From NCBI GenBank assembly GCA_037974335.1, contig CM075760.1:31843942-31907941 (forward strand): a stretch of DNA of 64,000 nucleotides, read 5' to 3'. Position numbers and translations under genes: made by a program. The stretch comes from Prionace glauca (Eukaryota; Chordata; Chondrichthyes; Carcharhiniformes; Carcharhinidae). The notes below the pieces were generated by a model that worked only from the letters and a program-made list of their open reading frames with translations, was not told the origin of the DNA and made no database searches. Below, in pieces: positions 40,918-52,325 of the stretch (position 1 is its first letter; the number at the start of each line of letters is the position of its first letter).

Positions 40918-43900
40918 GAACATAGAACATAGAATATTACAGCACAAACAGGCCCTTCGGCCCTCGAGTTGCGCCGATCGCATCAACCCCACCAATCTAT
41001 AGACCTATCTATAACCCCCAATCCCATTAAACCCCATATACTCATCCAGAAGTCTTTTAAAAGACCCCAGCGAGTTCGCCTCCACCACCGACGACGGCAG
41101 CCGATTCCAATCACTCACCACCCTCTGAGTGAAAAACTTACCCCTAACATCACCTCTGTACTTCCCTCCCCGCACCTTAAATCTGTGTCCTCTCGTAGCG
41201 ACCATTTCAACCCGGGGAAATAGCCTCTGAGAGTCCACCCTATCTATTCCTCTCAACATTTTATAAACTTCTATCAGGTCGCCTCTCAACCTTCGCCTCT
41301 CCAGGGAAAAGAGTCCCAGCTCCCTCAACTTATCTTCATAAGGCATGCCTCCCAGTCCAGGCAACATCCTTGTCAATCTCCTCTGCACCCTTTCAATAGC
41401 TTCTACGTCTTTCCGATAGTGAGGCGACCAGAACTGCGCACAGTACTCCAAATGAGGCCTGACGAGGGTCCTGTAAAGTTGCAGCATTACCTCCCGACTC
41501 CTAAACTCAATCCCTCGATTAATGAAGGCCAGTACACCATACGCCTTCTTGACCACCTCCTCCACCTGCGTGGCCGATTTAAGAGTCCTGTGAACCCGGA
41601 CCCCGAGATCCTTCTGCTCTTCAACGCTACTAAGACCCCTGCCCTTAATAGTATACTCGTTCATCCCGTTGGTTCTGCCGACATGGACGACATTTATCCG
41701 CGTTGAAGTCCATCTGCCACTTCTCCGCCCATTCCTGCATCCTATCTATGTCCTGCTGCAACTTTTGCCATCCTTCCAGACCATCCACAACACCGCCGAC
41801 CTTCGTGTCATCAGCGAACTTGCTAACCCATCCCTCCACTTCCTCATCCAGGTCATTTATGAAAATGACAAACAGCAAGGGTCCCAGAACAGATCCCTGG
41901 GGCACCCCACTGGTGACTGACCTCCATTCCGAAAAAGACCCATCCACAACCACTCTCTGCCTTCTGCAGGCAAGCCAGTTCTGGATCCACAAGGCCAAAG
42001 GCTCTTGGATCCCATGCCCTCTCACCTTCTCAAGAAGTCTTGCATGGGGGACCTTATCAAAAGCCTTGCTGAAGTCCATGTACACTACGTCCACGGCACT
42101 TCCTTCGTCAATGTGTTCAGTCACATTATCGAAGAACTCAACTAGGCTCGTAAGGCACGACCTGCCCTTGACAAATCCATGCTGACTATTCCTGATCAAA
42201 CCTCTCCAAATGCTCGTAAATCTTGTCCCTCAGAAGCCTCTCCATCAGCTTACCAACCACTGAGGTCAGACTCACCGGGCGGTAATTTCCCGGGCTATCC
42301 CTGTTCCCTTTCTTGAAAATAGGGACTACATCCGCAATCCTCCAATCTTCCGGAACCTCTCCCATCTCCATTGACGACGCAAAGATCATCGCCAAGGGCT
42401 CTGCAATCACTTCCCTGGCCTCCCACAGTATCCTGGGGTACATCCCATCTGGTCCCGGCGACTTATCTACCTTGATAGAATTCAAAAGTTCTAACACATC
42501 CTCCTCCTTAATGTCCACGTACTCAATCTTTTCCACCTGCTGCAAGTCCATAGCAAGATCTCCCAAATCAGCTTCCACTGTGAATACTGATGCAAAGTAC
42601 TCATTAAGCACCTCCGCCATTTCTTCTGGTTCTACACAGACCTTTCCCCCTTCATCTTTTATAGGTCCTATCCTTTCCCTTCTCACCCTTTTACCTTTCA
42701 CATACTTATAGAAGGCCTTGGGATTTTCCTTAATCTTACCCGCCAAGGTCTTCTCATACCCCTTCTGGCTCTCCTAATTTCCCTTTTAACCTCCTTTCTA
42801 CAGTCCTTATATTCTTCAAGATCCTTAACCTCTCCTAGTTCCCTGAATCTTTTGTACACCTTCCTTTTCCTCCTGACTAGGTTCAACACAGCCTTCGTGC
42901 ACCACGGTTCCCACGACCTACCAAAACCCCCTTGCCTTATTGGAACATTGTCATGCAGAGCGCCAGACAAACATTCCTTGAATATCCGCCACCTTCCTTC
43001 GGTACTTTTCCCTAAGAATGCCTCCTTCCCGTTTATTTGTCCAAGTAACTTCCTGACTTCTTCGTATCTCCCCTTACTCCAGACAAACACCTTCCTAGCC
43101 TGTCTGATCCTATCTGGTTCCAATGCAATTGTGAAGGAGATAGAATTATGGTCACCATTCCCAAGATGCTCTCCTACCGAGAGATCCATCACCTGCCCTG
43201 GTTCATTCGCCAGTACCAGGTCAAGTACTGCCTCTCCCCTCGTAGGCTTGTCCACATACTGTGTCAGGAAACCTTCCTGAACACACCTAACAAACTCCTC
43301 TCCAGCCGAACCCCTTACTCTAGGGATATTCCAGTCGATGTTTGGGAAATTGAAGTCTCCCATCACGACAACTCTGTTTTTAGTACATTTCTCCAGAATC
43401 TGGTTCCCTATCTGCACTTCAACTTCCCTGTCACTATTGGGCGGCCTATAGAATACACCCAGCAAAGTTTTCGACCCTTTGCTGTTCGTAACTTCCACCC
43501 ACAGAGACTCTGTAGAAAGTCCCTCCACGGCATCCTCTTTCTCTGCAGCCATGACACTGTCCCTTATTAACAGTGCCACTCCACCACCTCTTCTGCCAGC
43601 CTCCCTGGCGTTCCTGAAACATCTGAAACCTGGCACCTAAAGTACCCAGTCCTGTCCCTGAGACATCCAAGTCTCCGTAATGGCCACCATATCACATTCC
43701 CAAGCAGCTATCCACGCCCTAAGCTCATCTACCTTATTTACTATACTCCTTGCATTAAAATATACACACTTCAGCCCCTCAGTCTGGGCATTTCGCTTCT
43801 CCACCCCCTGTCTAACCTCCCTCCCATGTTTCCTGCGGTCCTCCCCTACCTTTAAAGTATTAAAGCACATGCATTTCAAACCCTGCTCCGCCCCACCCCC

Positions 43901-43985
43901 ACTACGCCGTGCCTTGCATTCCCCATCTATGCCCCCCTCCCTTTCACCCCCACTACTCAATATCCCACCCCCCCCCCAAATCAGT
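40918..43985 (-). mobile_element. CR1-clade LINE (subfamily D) with endonuclease and RT
   Basis: The most complete LINE in the window. From the 5' side (43985) down, one reading frame (43960 to 42698, a single in-frame stop at 43637-43639) covers the APE-type endonuclease: VYFNARSIVNKVDELRAW, MVAITETWMSQ, GVFYRPPNSD, VMGDFNFPNIDWN, LDLVLANEPGQV and GDHNSISF. After a frameshift come RT blocks at 42746-42186 (SPGPDGMYPRILWEAREV, GNYRPVSLTSVVGKLMERLL), and after another 42199-41645 ([49 protein letters not shown]). The C-terminal domain lies at 41664-41005. The 3' end (AACATAGAACATAGAATATT, ACAGCACAAACAGGCCC) is near 40918. About one stop and two to three frameshifts; ORF1 not seen. Confidence 0.93.
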
Positions 43986-43999
43986 TTAAACCTCCCCGC

Positions 44000-44689
44000 A
44001 TAGCCTTTGCAAATTTATAATTAATTTTTATGTTCCCTGCAAGTTTACTCCCATTCTCTATTTCCCCCTCGATTATTTGGACTTTTTTGGTTGAATTTTA
44101 AAACTCTCTGAAACCTCAGGCTTGTTTCTTCTTCTGGTAATTTTATGTAGCTTTTAACTAAGAAGTAACATTTCCTCCCCTGAAAGACATCCGAGAAAAA
44201 GATGAGCTTTGACCATATATGATTTTCACAGTAACTTCATTACAGTGTGAATGTAAACCCATTTGTGACGAAGAAATAAACTTCAAACCTTTAAATACAC
44301 ACGATGTCTTTATCAATAAACTGAGCTGAAATTCCCCAGCTGCCAGGGTGGAACTGGAACTCCTGTCCCAAGCTTCTGGAATACTAGCTTAATAATGATA
44401 TTGCTATACTACCCCTGAGACTGAAATATCATCACATTTATTAATGGAATAATTGAACATTCAGTACTGGGTCACAGGTTGGATCGCGAGGTATCTTGTA
44501 GGAATTGAAAACATTACCATTTGACTCAGAAATTATTCTGTTTCCATTCTTAACTGATCACAGTTTGTGTTTTGGCACGATGACATTTAATTCAGTGCGC
44601 CTAAAGTCTGAGATCTATGTCCAACATTACACCATACATTTATAACACGAATAAATTATAAATGAATTTATGCTAAATTCGGTTATTTC
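44000..44689. other. Intergenic with a SINE tail at 44215-44290
   Basis: ATTTTCACAGTAACTTCATT, ACAGTGTGAATGTAAACCC at about 44220-44265 is the 3' tail of the SINE subfamily at 39784 and 62970. The rest shows no gene. Confidence 0.55.
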
Positions 44690-45590
44690 TCCCGTTATGT
44701 ACACTGGGCCATCCCTCTATTTATGCTACAGTAGGTCCTCTATATTAGTGCTCGAGTAGATCACGGATCTGACCCTACTACATCTGATCCCATCTCTGTT
44801 TATATTACACAGGATTTGTATATTTACATCCATCTCTGCTAATTCAACATATGACCATGTATATGTTGCCTGCCATTTAACTGTCAGAAGCAAGTCTTCT
44901 CCTGGCCTTGAATCTTATTCTGACAGAATGACAGTGATTCATGGGAACCCATGTAAAAGTTCCATCAATTCATGAAATGACAAGGGGGAACAGGTGAGGT
45001 AGAGAAGGTCATATCGGGCTTGACGTTAACCGTGTGTAAGCTGCACTATCAGAACAGCTGAACACTTGGTCTGTTCCCTTAGAACTGAGCAGTTTATGGG
45101 AGATTTAGTACAGACGCTCAAAGTGATGAATGGGAATATTTCACTCATTAGAAAGAGACTGTTACCCACTACAAGAGGGCCAGTGTACAGAAGATTGATT
45201 ACAAGACACGAGGAGATGCCTCTTTATGTACTGAATGTGACTCAAATGATTCATTATTGCAACAGATCTTATATTTGTTTAAATTACATAAAATGCCACT
45301 TTATTTATTACTTCAATTTGTGTTGTACCAGAGCCAGTCTTTAATTATATGACAGTAGTTCTTGTCTCTTTTTACACTACATTCGGTTATTTCTCTCGTT
45401 ATGCCACCCTCGGCCATCTCTCTATTTATGCTGCATTAGATCCTCTCAATTAATACGACAGTAGACCACGGATCTGTTCCTATTTCATCAGATCTCATCT
45501 CTTTTTTATATTACACGGGATTTGTCTCTTTGAATGACATCAGAATCTGTCTCTGTTAATCTAACATACGAACATGAATATGGTCCCTGC
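44690..45590. repeat. Direct duplication around 44690-44870 and 45385-45590
   Basis: Shared order of words: GGTTATTTCTC(C/T)CGTTATG, TTTATGCT(A/G)CA, GATCACGGATCTG/GACCACGGATCTG, ATCTGATCCCATCTC/CAGATCTCATCTC, TTATATTACAC(A/G)GGATTTGT, CATATGACCATG/CATACGAACATG. The copies are about 700 bp apart. The motifs look like the reverse of the TAATATAAACAGAGA repeats at 23781 and 52325. A decayed CR1 C-terminus (LRTEQFMGDLVQTLKVMNG-like, 45060-45220) lies between them. Confidence 0.65.
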
Positions 45591-47030
45591 TGAGATATTA
45601 TCAATCCCGATATAATATGGGTGTGCCTGTCTGACACTAATCATTCTTGATTGGAGCAGTAAGTTTAATTTTTACTAATTTCTATAAGTAGCTGCGAGAA
45701 ATATCGAATTGCTCTGTTATTGTGTGAGTAATATTTAGTTTGAACAATTTCTCAGTGATTCACTGGTGTTCGGGGACAGGTCAATGTTTGAATAATCGTA
45801 CAGTGCTCATTACAATATCTTCAAGCAACCACCGCTGTGATACATTTTATTGGCTGAATATTGCGCTGCACTGTGTCAATTTGACACAGACTTTAGAGAT
45901 AAAGATTGACCTGCCTTATTTATAGCATTCAATAGATACACTGACAGTGTGACACAGAATTCTGTACTCGCAATATCGCCAGATGGGCTCCCAGAGGCTA
46001 AATATCTATGCACTCATTAATTACTCAAGTGTTTCGGAGAGAAATAAAACGAAATCGCCACAGAACGAGTGGTTGACAGTTAGGTTATGTTTGAATAGAA
46101 TTGTAATATATATATATATATTCTGTAATTTGTATTGTGACTTCGAAATTATTTTCCACTTTCATCTGCCTATGCCTAAGCTTTGTAATTCCCTCCCTAA
46201 ATCTCCTTATTTCACTTTCCTCGTCTAAGTCAATCCATAAAACTGTCCCTGTATTGGCCATCCTTTCAGTCACCTGTTCAAATATCTCGTTGGTCAAAAG
46301 CAAGATGCTGTGGGTGCCTGAGATCCGAACAGAAAATGCTAGAAACACTCAGTGGATCATTCATCATCAGTGGAATGGTTTACGACTCTCTCTCTCTCTG
46401 TATATCTCTCTCCCCCCGCCTCTGCCCCTGCCTCTCTCTCTGTCTCTCCCTCTCTCTCGCACACACATTTGTTGTAGACATGTACAGCAAGACACTGGGT
46501 CTTGTATCTTTATTTACTGCATGCGACTCATTTGAATCATTATTGCAATCGATCTTACATTTGTTTATATTACATAACACACCATTCCATTTATTATTAT
46601 ATGATGACATGCCGTGATAAATGCTACAAATCATCATTTCTGAGTTTTTGTTCAGCCAAGAGGCCATTTCTGTTACATTAGGCTCCATCTCAGATATGAT
46701 TGTGTCAGGCTCTGTGTCATGCACTACTGAACATATCCGTGCCTTACTTTGTGTTGTATTGGACACTAATAATAAAGCCAACACTGTCTCAGTAACTGGT
46801 TTTCTATAAAATGCGTTTGCTAGATGGGAAAAAAAGGAGAGAACGAGATGAAAAGATGGAAATTAGCTTTAAAAATGTAATGGGGTTCGAAGAATGTGTT
46901 TCATCTTGTTAATAACTACTGGGTGTTGTGCATCATATTTAATTGCTCTCGCATTGCTTGGGATATTTTGTTGAAAGCTTGGGATGAAACTTGTAACATC
47001 CTCTTGTTCTAAAGAGATTGAGGAACAGAA
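45591..47030. other. Intergenic with AT and CT microsatellites
   Basis: (AT)n at about 46108-46121 and a CT/CA-rich run at about 46382-46466 (CTCTCTCTCTCTGTATATCT). A short fragment of the 22120-type repeat lies near 46300-46360. Open frames here are low complexity or unsupported. Confidence 0.5.
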
Positions 47031-47034
47031 TGAA

Positions 47035-47250
47035 TGTATGCCACATTGCATTGCAAATGGACACTAAAGGACAATTCAACATGGCCACTCCAACTAACCT
47101 GTACATCTTTGGACTGTAGGAAGAAAGCAGTAAACCTGGAGGAAACCCACGCACATACGGGGTGAATGTGTAAACACCACACAGTTACACAAGGCTTAAA
47201 TGGAACCTGTGTCCCTAACAGTGTGAGATACCAGTGCTAATCACTGTGTA
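47035..47250 (-). mobile_element. HE1-like SINE fragment
   Basis: Reverse orientation: CATGGCCACTCCAACTAACC, TGTACATCTTTGGACTGTAG, GAGGAAACCCACGCACATAC, AGTGCTAATCACTGTG. Confidence 0.8.
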
Positions 47251-49280
47251 AATAATTGTTATTAATTTTAAGCATGATATTGTAATTTATTCAGTAGTTA
47301 TTGCACATTCTGTGTCTCAGTCAATAAATAAAGTTAATGAATTGCCCTGGACGCTCTTGAGTGTGATGTACAGCTGGTCATTCCGCTGCCAAGACAATGC
47401 ATCTTTCAAATGATTCACTGAACTTTTCTCTTTCTCTGTCTCAGACTGAACCTAAATCAGATAACCTCTCTCCTCTCTCTCAGTCTCCATTAACTCACAC
47501 AGGTTCCTAGGAGACGGATCTGACTCCGAGGTTATTATTTTTTGTCCTTAAGGCACCTTGTGACTGAAAAGATAAAGCACAAAACTCTCAGCAGAGGAAA
47601 ATTCATTGTAGGAACTTAACCATTTCACTCAATTAACCTCTCTCCTCTATTTCTCACACACAACACCCAGCACACTTAAACTTTCTATTTCGGAATGTTT
47701 CTGCGGATAAAAAATGTTGCTTTAATTTTCCCTCTTTTCCCTCCATGGTAACCTTCAGTCCATCTTCCCTTCAATTAATCTGTTTAAACACCAAATATGG
47801 CCATTTTCTTGAATCATTAATATGGGAATGGGGGTGACTGTAATACTGAGACCGGCAGCAATCTGTGTGACTGTTCTTGATGCTTTCAGAGTGAGTTCAC
47901 CCTCACAGGCAGGAAGACTGTTCACGGTGATAACATCAAACTGGCCCCGGTTGTTTTATTCTCAGGTAACACAACTTCCTGTTTCTCTGCTGCCGGTTCC
48001 AAACCGCACATCTCCCTTCCGAGCAGAAAATAAATCCAGAGACCACAATCTGGTGAGAACATCTGTCAGTGCGGCTTATATCTGCCCACAGAGTCAGGGC
48101 AGAGTCAGACAGGTCACATTGCGGTGACATTTACAAATGAGTCTGATGTGACCTGTTCAGAGTTTCCATTCCCGGACATAACTGGATGGTCAGTGGATCA
48201 GTCACTGAACTCCCCCGGGATCTGTGAAGGGAGGGAATGATAACTGTTATCTTTCATTGTTTGATCATTTTCTCTCCATCTGCTATTTATTTCTCTTCCT
48301 CAGTTTTTATCTGTCAGCCCCCCCGTTTTCCTTTCTCCTAACTCTCCCGCTATCTCTATCTCCTTGCCAGTCTTTTCAACACATTTATTAGTGTTCATAA
48401 TCATGAAGTTGTGATTGGGTTAATTAAAAAGAGAATCTTTCAACTGGGGGGACGGTCAGCACCCAATGAGCACAAATGTATGTTATTGAGCAGCGAGACA
48501 GAAAGATATTTGTTTACTTTTACACAAGAGTTGTTCTGAAATCGAATGAACAGCTTGAAATGATGATCGAATCAGATTTCACAGAAACTTTGGAAAATAA
48601 ATTAGATATGTCATTCATGGGATTAAGTTTTGAAGAATTCTCGAGAATAGGAGCACTTTAATGGTTCATCTATATCAGTGTCCGAGCATTATTTTTGTGC
48701 TTCCCCCTGTCCTTCATTAAGACAGAATAAAATGGAATATTTATAAACTGTCGCCTTGTGCTAATCTAATGTTTTGACAGCACTTGCGTGTGTGTCTGTA
48801 TGTGCGTGTGTGTGTATGTGTGTGTAATTGCCAGGAACCATTCTAAAAGTCCATTCTATTTGCAAAACATCACTTTGTACAGATTAGCATTGCATCGAAC
48901 TTTTCGTAAGGAAAAGCACAATCATCCTTAACATTTATTGCACTGTTTGTTTCCCCTCCGATGAGGGTCTCATACTTCGTCGTTTCAGCCATCACATGTC
49001 CTAATTCTGTCTGTAAATGTGAAACTGCTTGTAAAAATGAGAGCGAACAGGTTATTTTCTGTTCCTCCGACAGATTCACCATTGGTAGCTCGGATAACAG
49101 AAATTTACGGAATCCGCCATGACTGTCCCACGTTGTGAATACAAAAGTTAGTCAGGTGGAGTCAGTCACTCCTGCGGTTGTCATAGGGTTTCCAATCAGT
49201 GTTTCCCGCTCAAATCCCTGCATCACTCGTCATGACAAAGAAACCTGCACTAAGGCCCAGAAATGATTGCTTCTTTATAT
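47251..49280. other. Intergenic, nothing recognised
   Basis: About 2 kb without a recognised gene, RNA or element apart from a short (GT)n near 48786-48823. Open frames 47822-48127 and 48476-48661 on the plus strand have no family resemblance. Confidence 0.4.
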
Positions 49281-49281
49281 T

Positions 49282-49960
49282 AGGTCCCAGTCTGACTCGA
49301 GGCCCAGCTGTCTCTGTCAGTGATACACTGGAGCCAGTCAGTCACATTGTAATGTTCTAATTCTCAGGTCCCAGTCTGACTCCGGGCCCAGCTGTCTCTG
49401 TCAGTGATACACTGGAACCAGTCATTCACATTGTAATGTTGGCTTGTACTCGTTAGAGTTTAGAAGAATGAGGGGAGATCTCATTGAGACGTATAAGATG
49501 ATGAATGGGATGGATAGGGTAGAGGTGGAGAGACTCTTCCCGCTCAAAAAAGACAGTAGGACTAGGGGGCACAGCCTCAAGATAAAGGGGGGGGGGCGGT
49601 TTAGAACAGAGTTGAGGAGGAACTTCTTCACTCAAAGGGTGGTGAATCTCTGGAATTCTCTGCCCGTTGAAGTGGTGGAGGCTGCCTCGCTAAATATTTT
49701 TAAGAAACGGGTTGATGGGTTTTTGATAAGAGAAGGGATTAAGGGTTATGGGGAGAGGGCGGGAAGGTGGAGCTGAGTCACGACAGATCAGCCATGATCT
49801 TATTGAATGGCGGGGCAGGCTCGAAGGGCCAGATGGCCTACTCCTGCTCCTATTTCTTATGTTCTAATTCTCAGGTTACAGTCTGACTCCGGGCCCAGCT
49901 GTCTCTGTCAGTGATACACTGGAGCCAGTCATTCAAATTGTAATGTTCTGATTCTCGATT
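49282..49960. repeat. 84-bp tandem repeat (three units), split by a LINE
   Basis: Units start at 49282, 49366 and (after the LINE) 49873. Each reads AGGTCCCAGTCTGACTC, GGGCCCAGCTGTCTCTGTCA, GTGATACACTGGAGCCAGTC and CACATTGTAATGTTCTAATT. The first two are exactly 84 bp apart. The second unit is cut at its end by the CR1 at 49441-49865. No coding potential seen. Confidence 0.85.
49441..49865 (+). mobile_element. CR1-clade LINE 3' fragment (subfamily B)
   Basis: Starts in GGCTTGTACTCGTTAGAGTT, keeps an open frame over the C-terminal ORF2 end (LEFRRMRGDLIETYKMMNGM, RRNFFTQRVVNLWNSLPVEV) and ends CTATTTCTTATGTTC. Nearly identical to the end of the 20067-20618 copy, so recent. Inserted into the 84-bp repeat array. 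Confidence 0.93.
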
Positions 49961-50239
49961 ATTATTTTTGGAAAGCGTTACCCAATCAGTTATGAATTAG
50001 AACCTGTACCTGATTTTGCTTCATTTGTCACCTGTCTGTTATTATTGGACAAATTATTTTTTTTCTAGAATTATCACACGCACAAAAACAGTTTATTCAA
50101 ATGTTATATCATGCTCTCTCTCTTACTCTAGAGATCCCATACATTGCTTTACATGACTCTCCCAGCCAGGTTATGTCATCATTGTGCTGGCATATCTGTC
50201 TATATTAGATTAGATTCTTCTTCTGTTGTTGGAGCATAA

Positions 50240-50345
50240 TTTTTAATCATTTATAGGGTGTGGGCAGCACTGACATCTGTTGCCCTTCTCTAATTGCCCA
50301 TGACAAAGTGGTGATGAGCTGATATCTTGAATCGCTGCAGTCCAT
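50240..50345 (-). mobile_element. LINE 3'-end fragment (family of 30860-31560)
   Basis: GCAGCACTGACATCTGTTGC, CCTTCTCTAATTGCCC, GTGGTGATGAGCTG and GAATCGCTGCAGTCCATGTT are the reverse of that family's 3' end. Confidence 0.6.
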
Positions 50346-50569
50346 GTTCACTAGGCAATATCACTGTTTATATCATAAGGTCTATCCACCATTATGATAC
50401 ACCTGATCCTGATACATCGTATTACAGAGATTGTACAACCCATACACAGTAGAAAATAGTTAGGACAGTTACCATGGAATTAGTGAAGATAACGGTTAAA
50501 TAGGAATATTGCTCCTTCTCTGGAGACTAGCAGATGTTTCAATCCTTTGCATCAATAGGAATAGGAAAG

Positions 50570-51441
50570 ATCACAAGTGGAGAAGGTTGTTAGGAAGGCT
50601 TATGGGATGTTAGACTTTATAGGAAGGGGCATAGAGTATAAAAGCTGCTGTCTAATTCTTCAGTTGTACAGAACGTTGGTTAGACCGCATGTGGAGTACT
50701 GCATCCAGTTCTGGTCACCTTACTACCGGAAGGACGTGGAGCCTCTGGAAAGGATGCAGAGTAGGTTTACCAGGATGTTGCCTGGCATGGGGGGACTGGG
50801 TTACGAGGAGAGGTTGAAGAAACTGGGACTATTCTCCTTGGAAAGATGGAGATTGAGAGGGGACATGATAGAAGTATATAAGATACTGAAGGGAATAGAT
50901 AGAGTTAATAGTGAGAGACTGCTCCCTAGACTGGGTACGAACACGAGAGGTCATCATTTAAGGGTGAGGGGGGGAGAGGTATAATTTGGAGGTGAGAAGA
51001 AGGTTCTTTACGCAGAGAGTTGTGGGGGTCTGTAACGCGCTACCGAGTAGGGTGGTGGAGGCAGGAACATTGGACTCGTTTAAGATGCAGTTAGCTGGGC
51101 ACATGAGTGAAACGAGAATGGAGGGATATGGTAGGGGCTATTAAATAGGGTTAAACCTCGGGAGACACCGGAAAGGCAGGCTGTAAGATTAATATTTTTG
51201 TCTTTATTCCACAGGTGGAGGTCCACCTCGTGTCAAACGAGGGGCATGCACACGGCGGGTCGTGCGTGGGCTGCTCTTGGAAGTTCCAGGAGTGGCCTCG
51301 TACTTCATGTCGGTGTGTGTGCTTGATCCTGGACCGTAGAAGGGCGCCGCAACAGCTCAGTGACTAGCACTGGTGTCTGTGCAGATACATGGATTTAGGT
51401 CTGTGTCTGTGGGAGTTTGCGCCTTCTCCCTGTGGTTGCGT

Positions 51442-51472
<31 letters not shown>

Positions 51473-51662
51473 ACACCCCAAAGATGTGCTCTCAGGCTAA
51501 TCGGTTTTTACCAAATTGACACTATTTCTTCCCTGAATCTGACTGAGTAGGGTTCCATTCGTAGATATGCAGGGTAGAATAGGTGTAGGGTGATGCGGCG
51601 GCGCGGGCTCGTTGGGCCGAAGGGTCTGTTTCCCGTGCTGGGTTGTTCTTTGTTCTTTGTTA
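50570..51662 (+). mobile_element. CR1-clade LINE 3' part (subfamily C) with SINE-like tail
   Basis: Open C-terminal frame from VVRKAYGMLDFIGRGIEYKS through LVRPHVEYCIQFWSPYYRKD to RVNSERLLPRLGTNTRG, then a frame break near 50975 and FFTQRVVG-like sequence. The 3' UTR (CTTTATTCCACAGGTGGAGG, TCAAACGAGGGGCATGCACA) and SINE-like tail follow (CAGCTCAGTGACTAGCACTG, GCAGATACATGGATTTAGG), ending CGTGCTGGGTTGTTCTTTGT at about 51662. Confidence 0.92.
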
Positions 51663-52149
51663 ATAAGAAGTCTAAGAATTCCAGGTGTAATTATCTCCTG
51701 ACGGCTATATATCCAGGGTCATTTACGCCATCATGCTCACAAATCAGCACACACTTGAGTCCTATATTAGGAACTTTAGTGAGACACTGAGAAGATCAAT
51801 TTCTGTAATCTCCTCGTCATTCGAAATGTGATTTATCCATTTTCCAACAGATCTCTAAAGACAGATAAGTCAACGCTGGGAACAAAATAGTGAGGCTGAA
51901 ATCATTTTGCACGCAAGATCGCACAAGAGAATGGTTGCCAATAAATAGTTACATGTAAAATGTTCTTCAGTTGAAACGCATGAACTGTTTGGTGTTTTCA
52001 TACATTTATGGAAGGCAGTGATGGGCTGCAGGTTATCACTGTGAAAACTGAAGGGGAATTGCTAAAATAGATAATTTCTCCAAAGGGGGTTATTAGAAAA
52101 TAGAATATTTAAAATAAATAAGCACGCAAATATTTATGATATCTCTTAG

Positions 52150-52325
52150 CCGTAGAACCATAGAATTCCTACAGTTCAGAAAAAAAACCATCTGGCCCAC
52201 CCAATATGCGTCCCACCCAGGTCCTCCCCTCTGCCCTATCCCCGTTAGCCCCATACATTTACCATGGCTAATCGACATACTCTAAGGGAAAATAACGGGC
52301 AATTTTGCATGGCCAATCCAACTCA
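52150..52325 (-). mobile_element. HE1-like SINE 3' half
   Basis: AACCATAGAATTCCTACAGT, TTAGCCCCATACATTTACC, ATGGCTAATCGACATACTC, GGGCAATTTTGCATGGCCAA, in reverse orientation. Confidence 0.75.
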
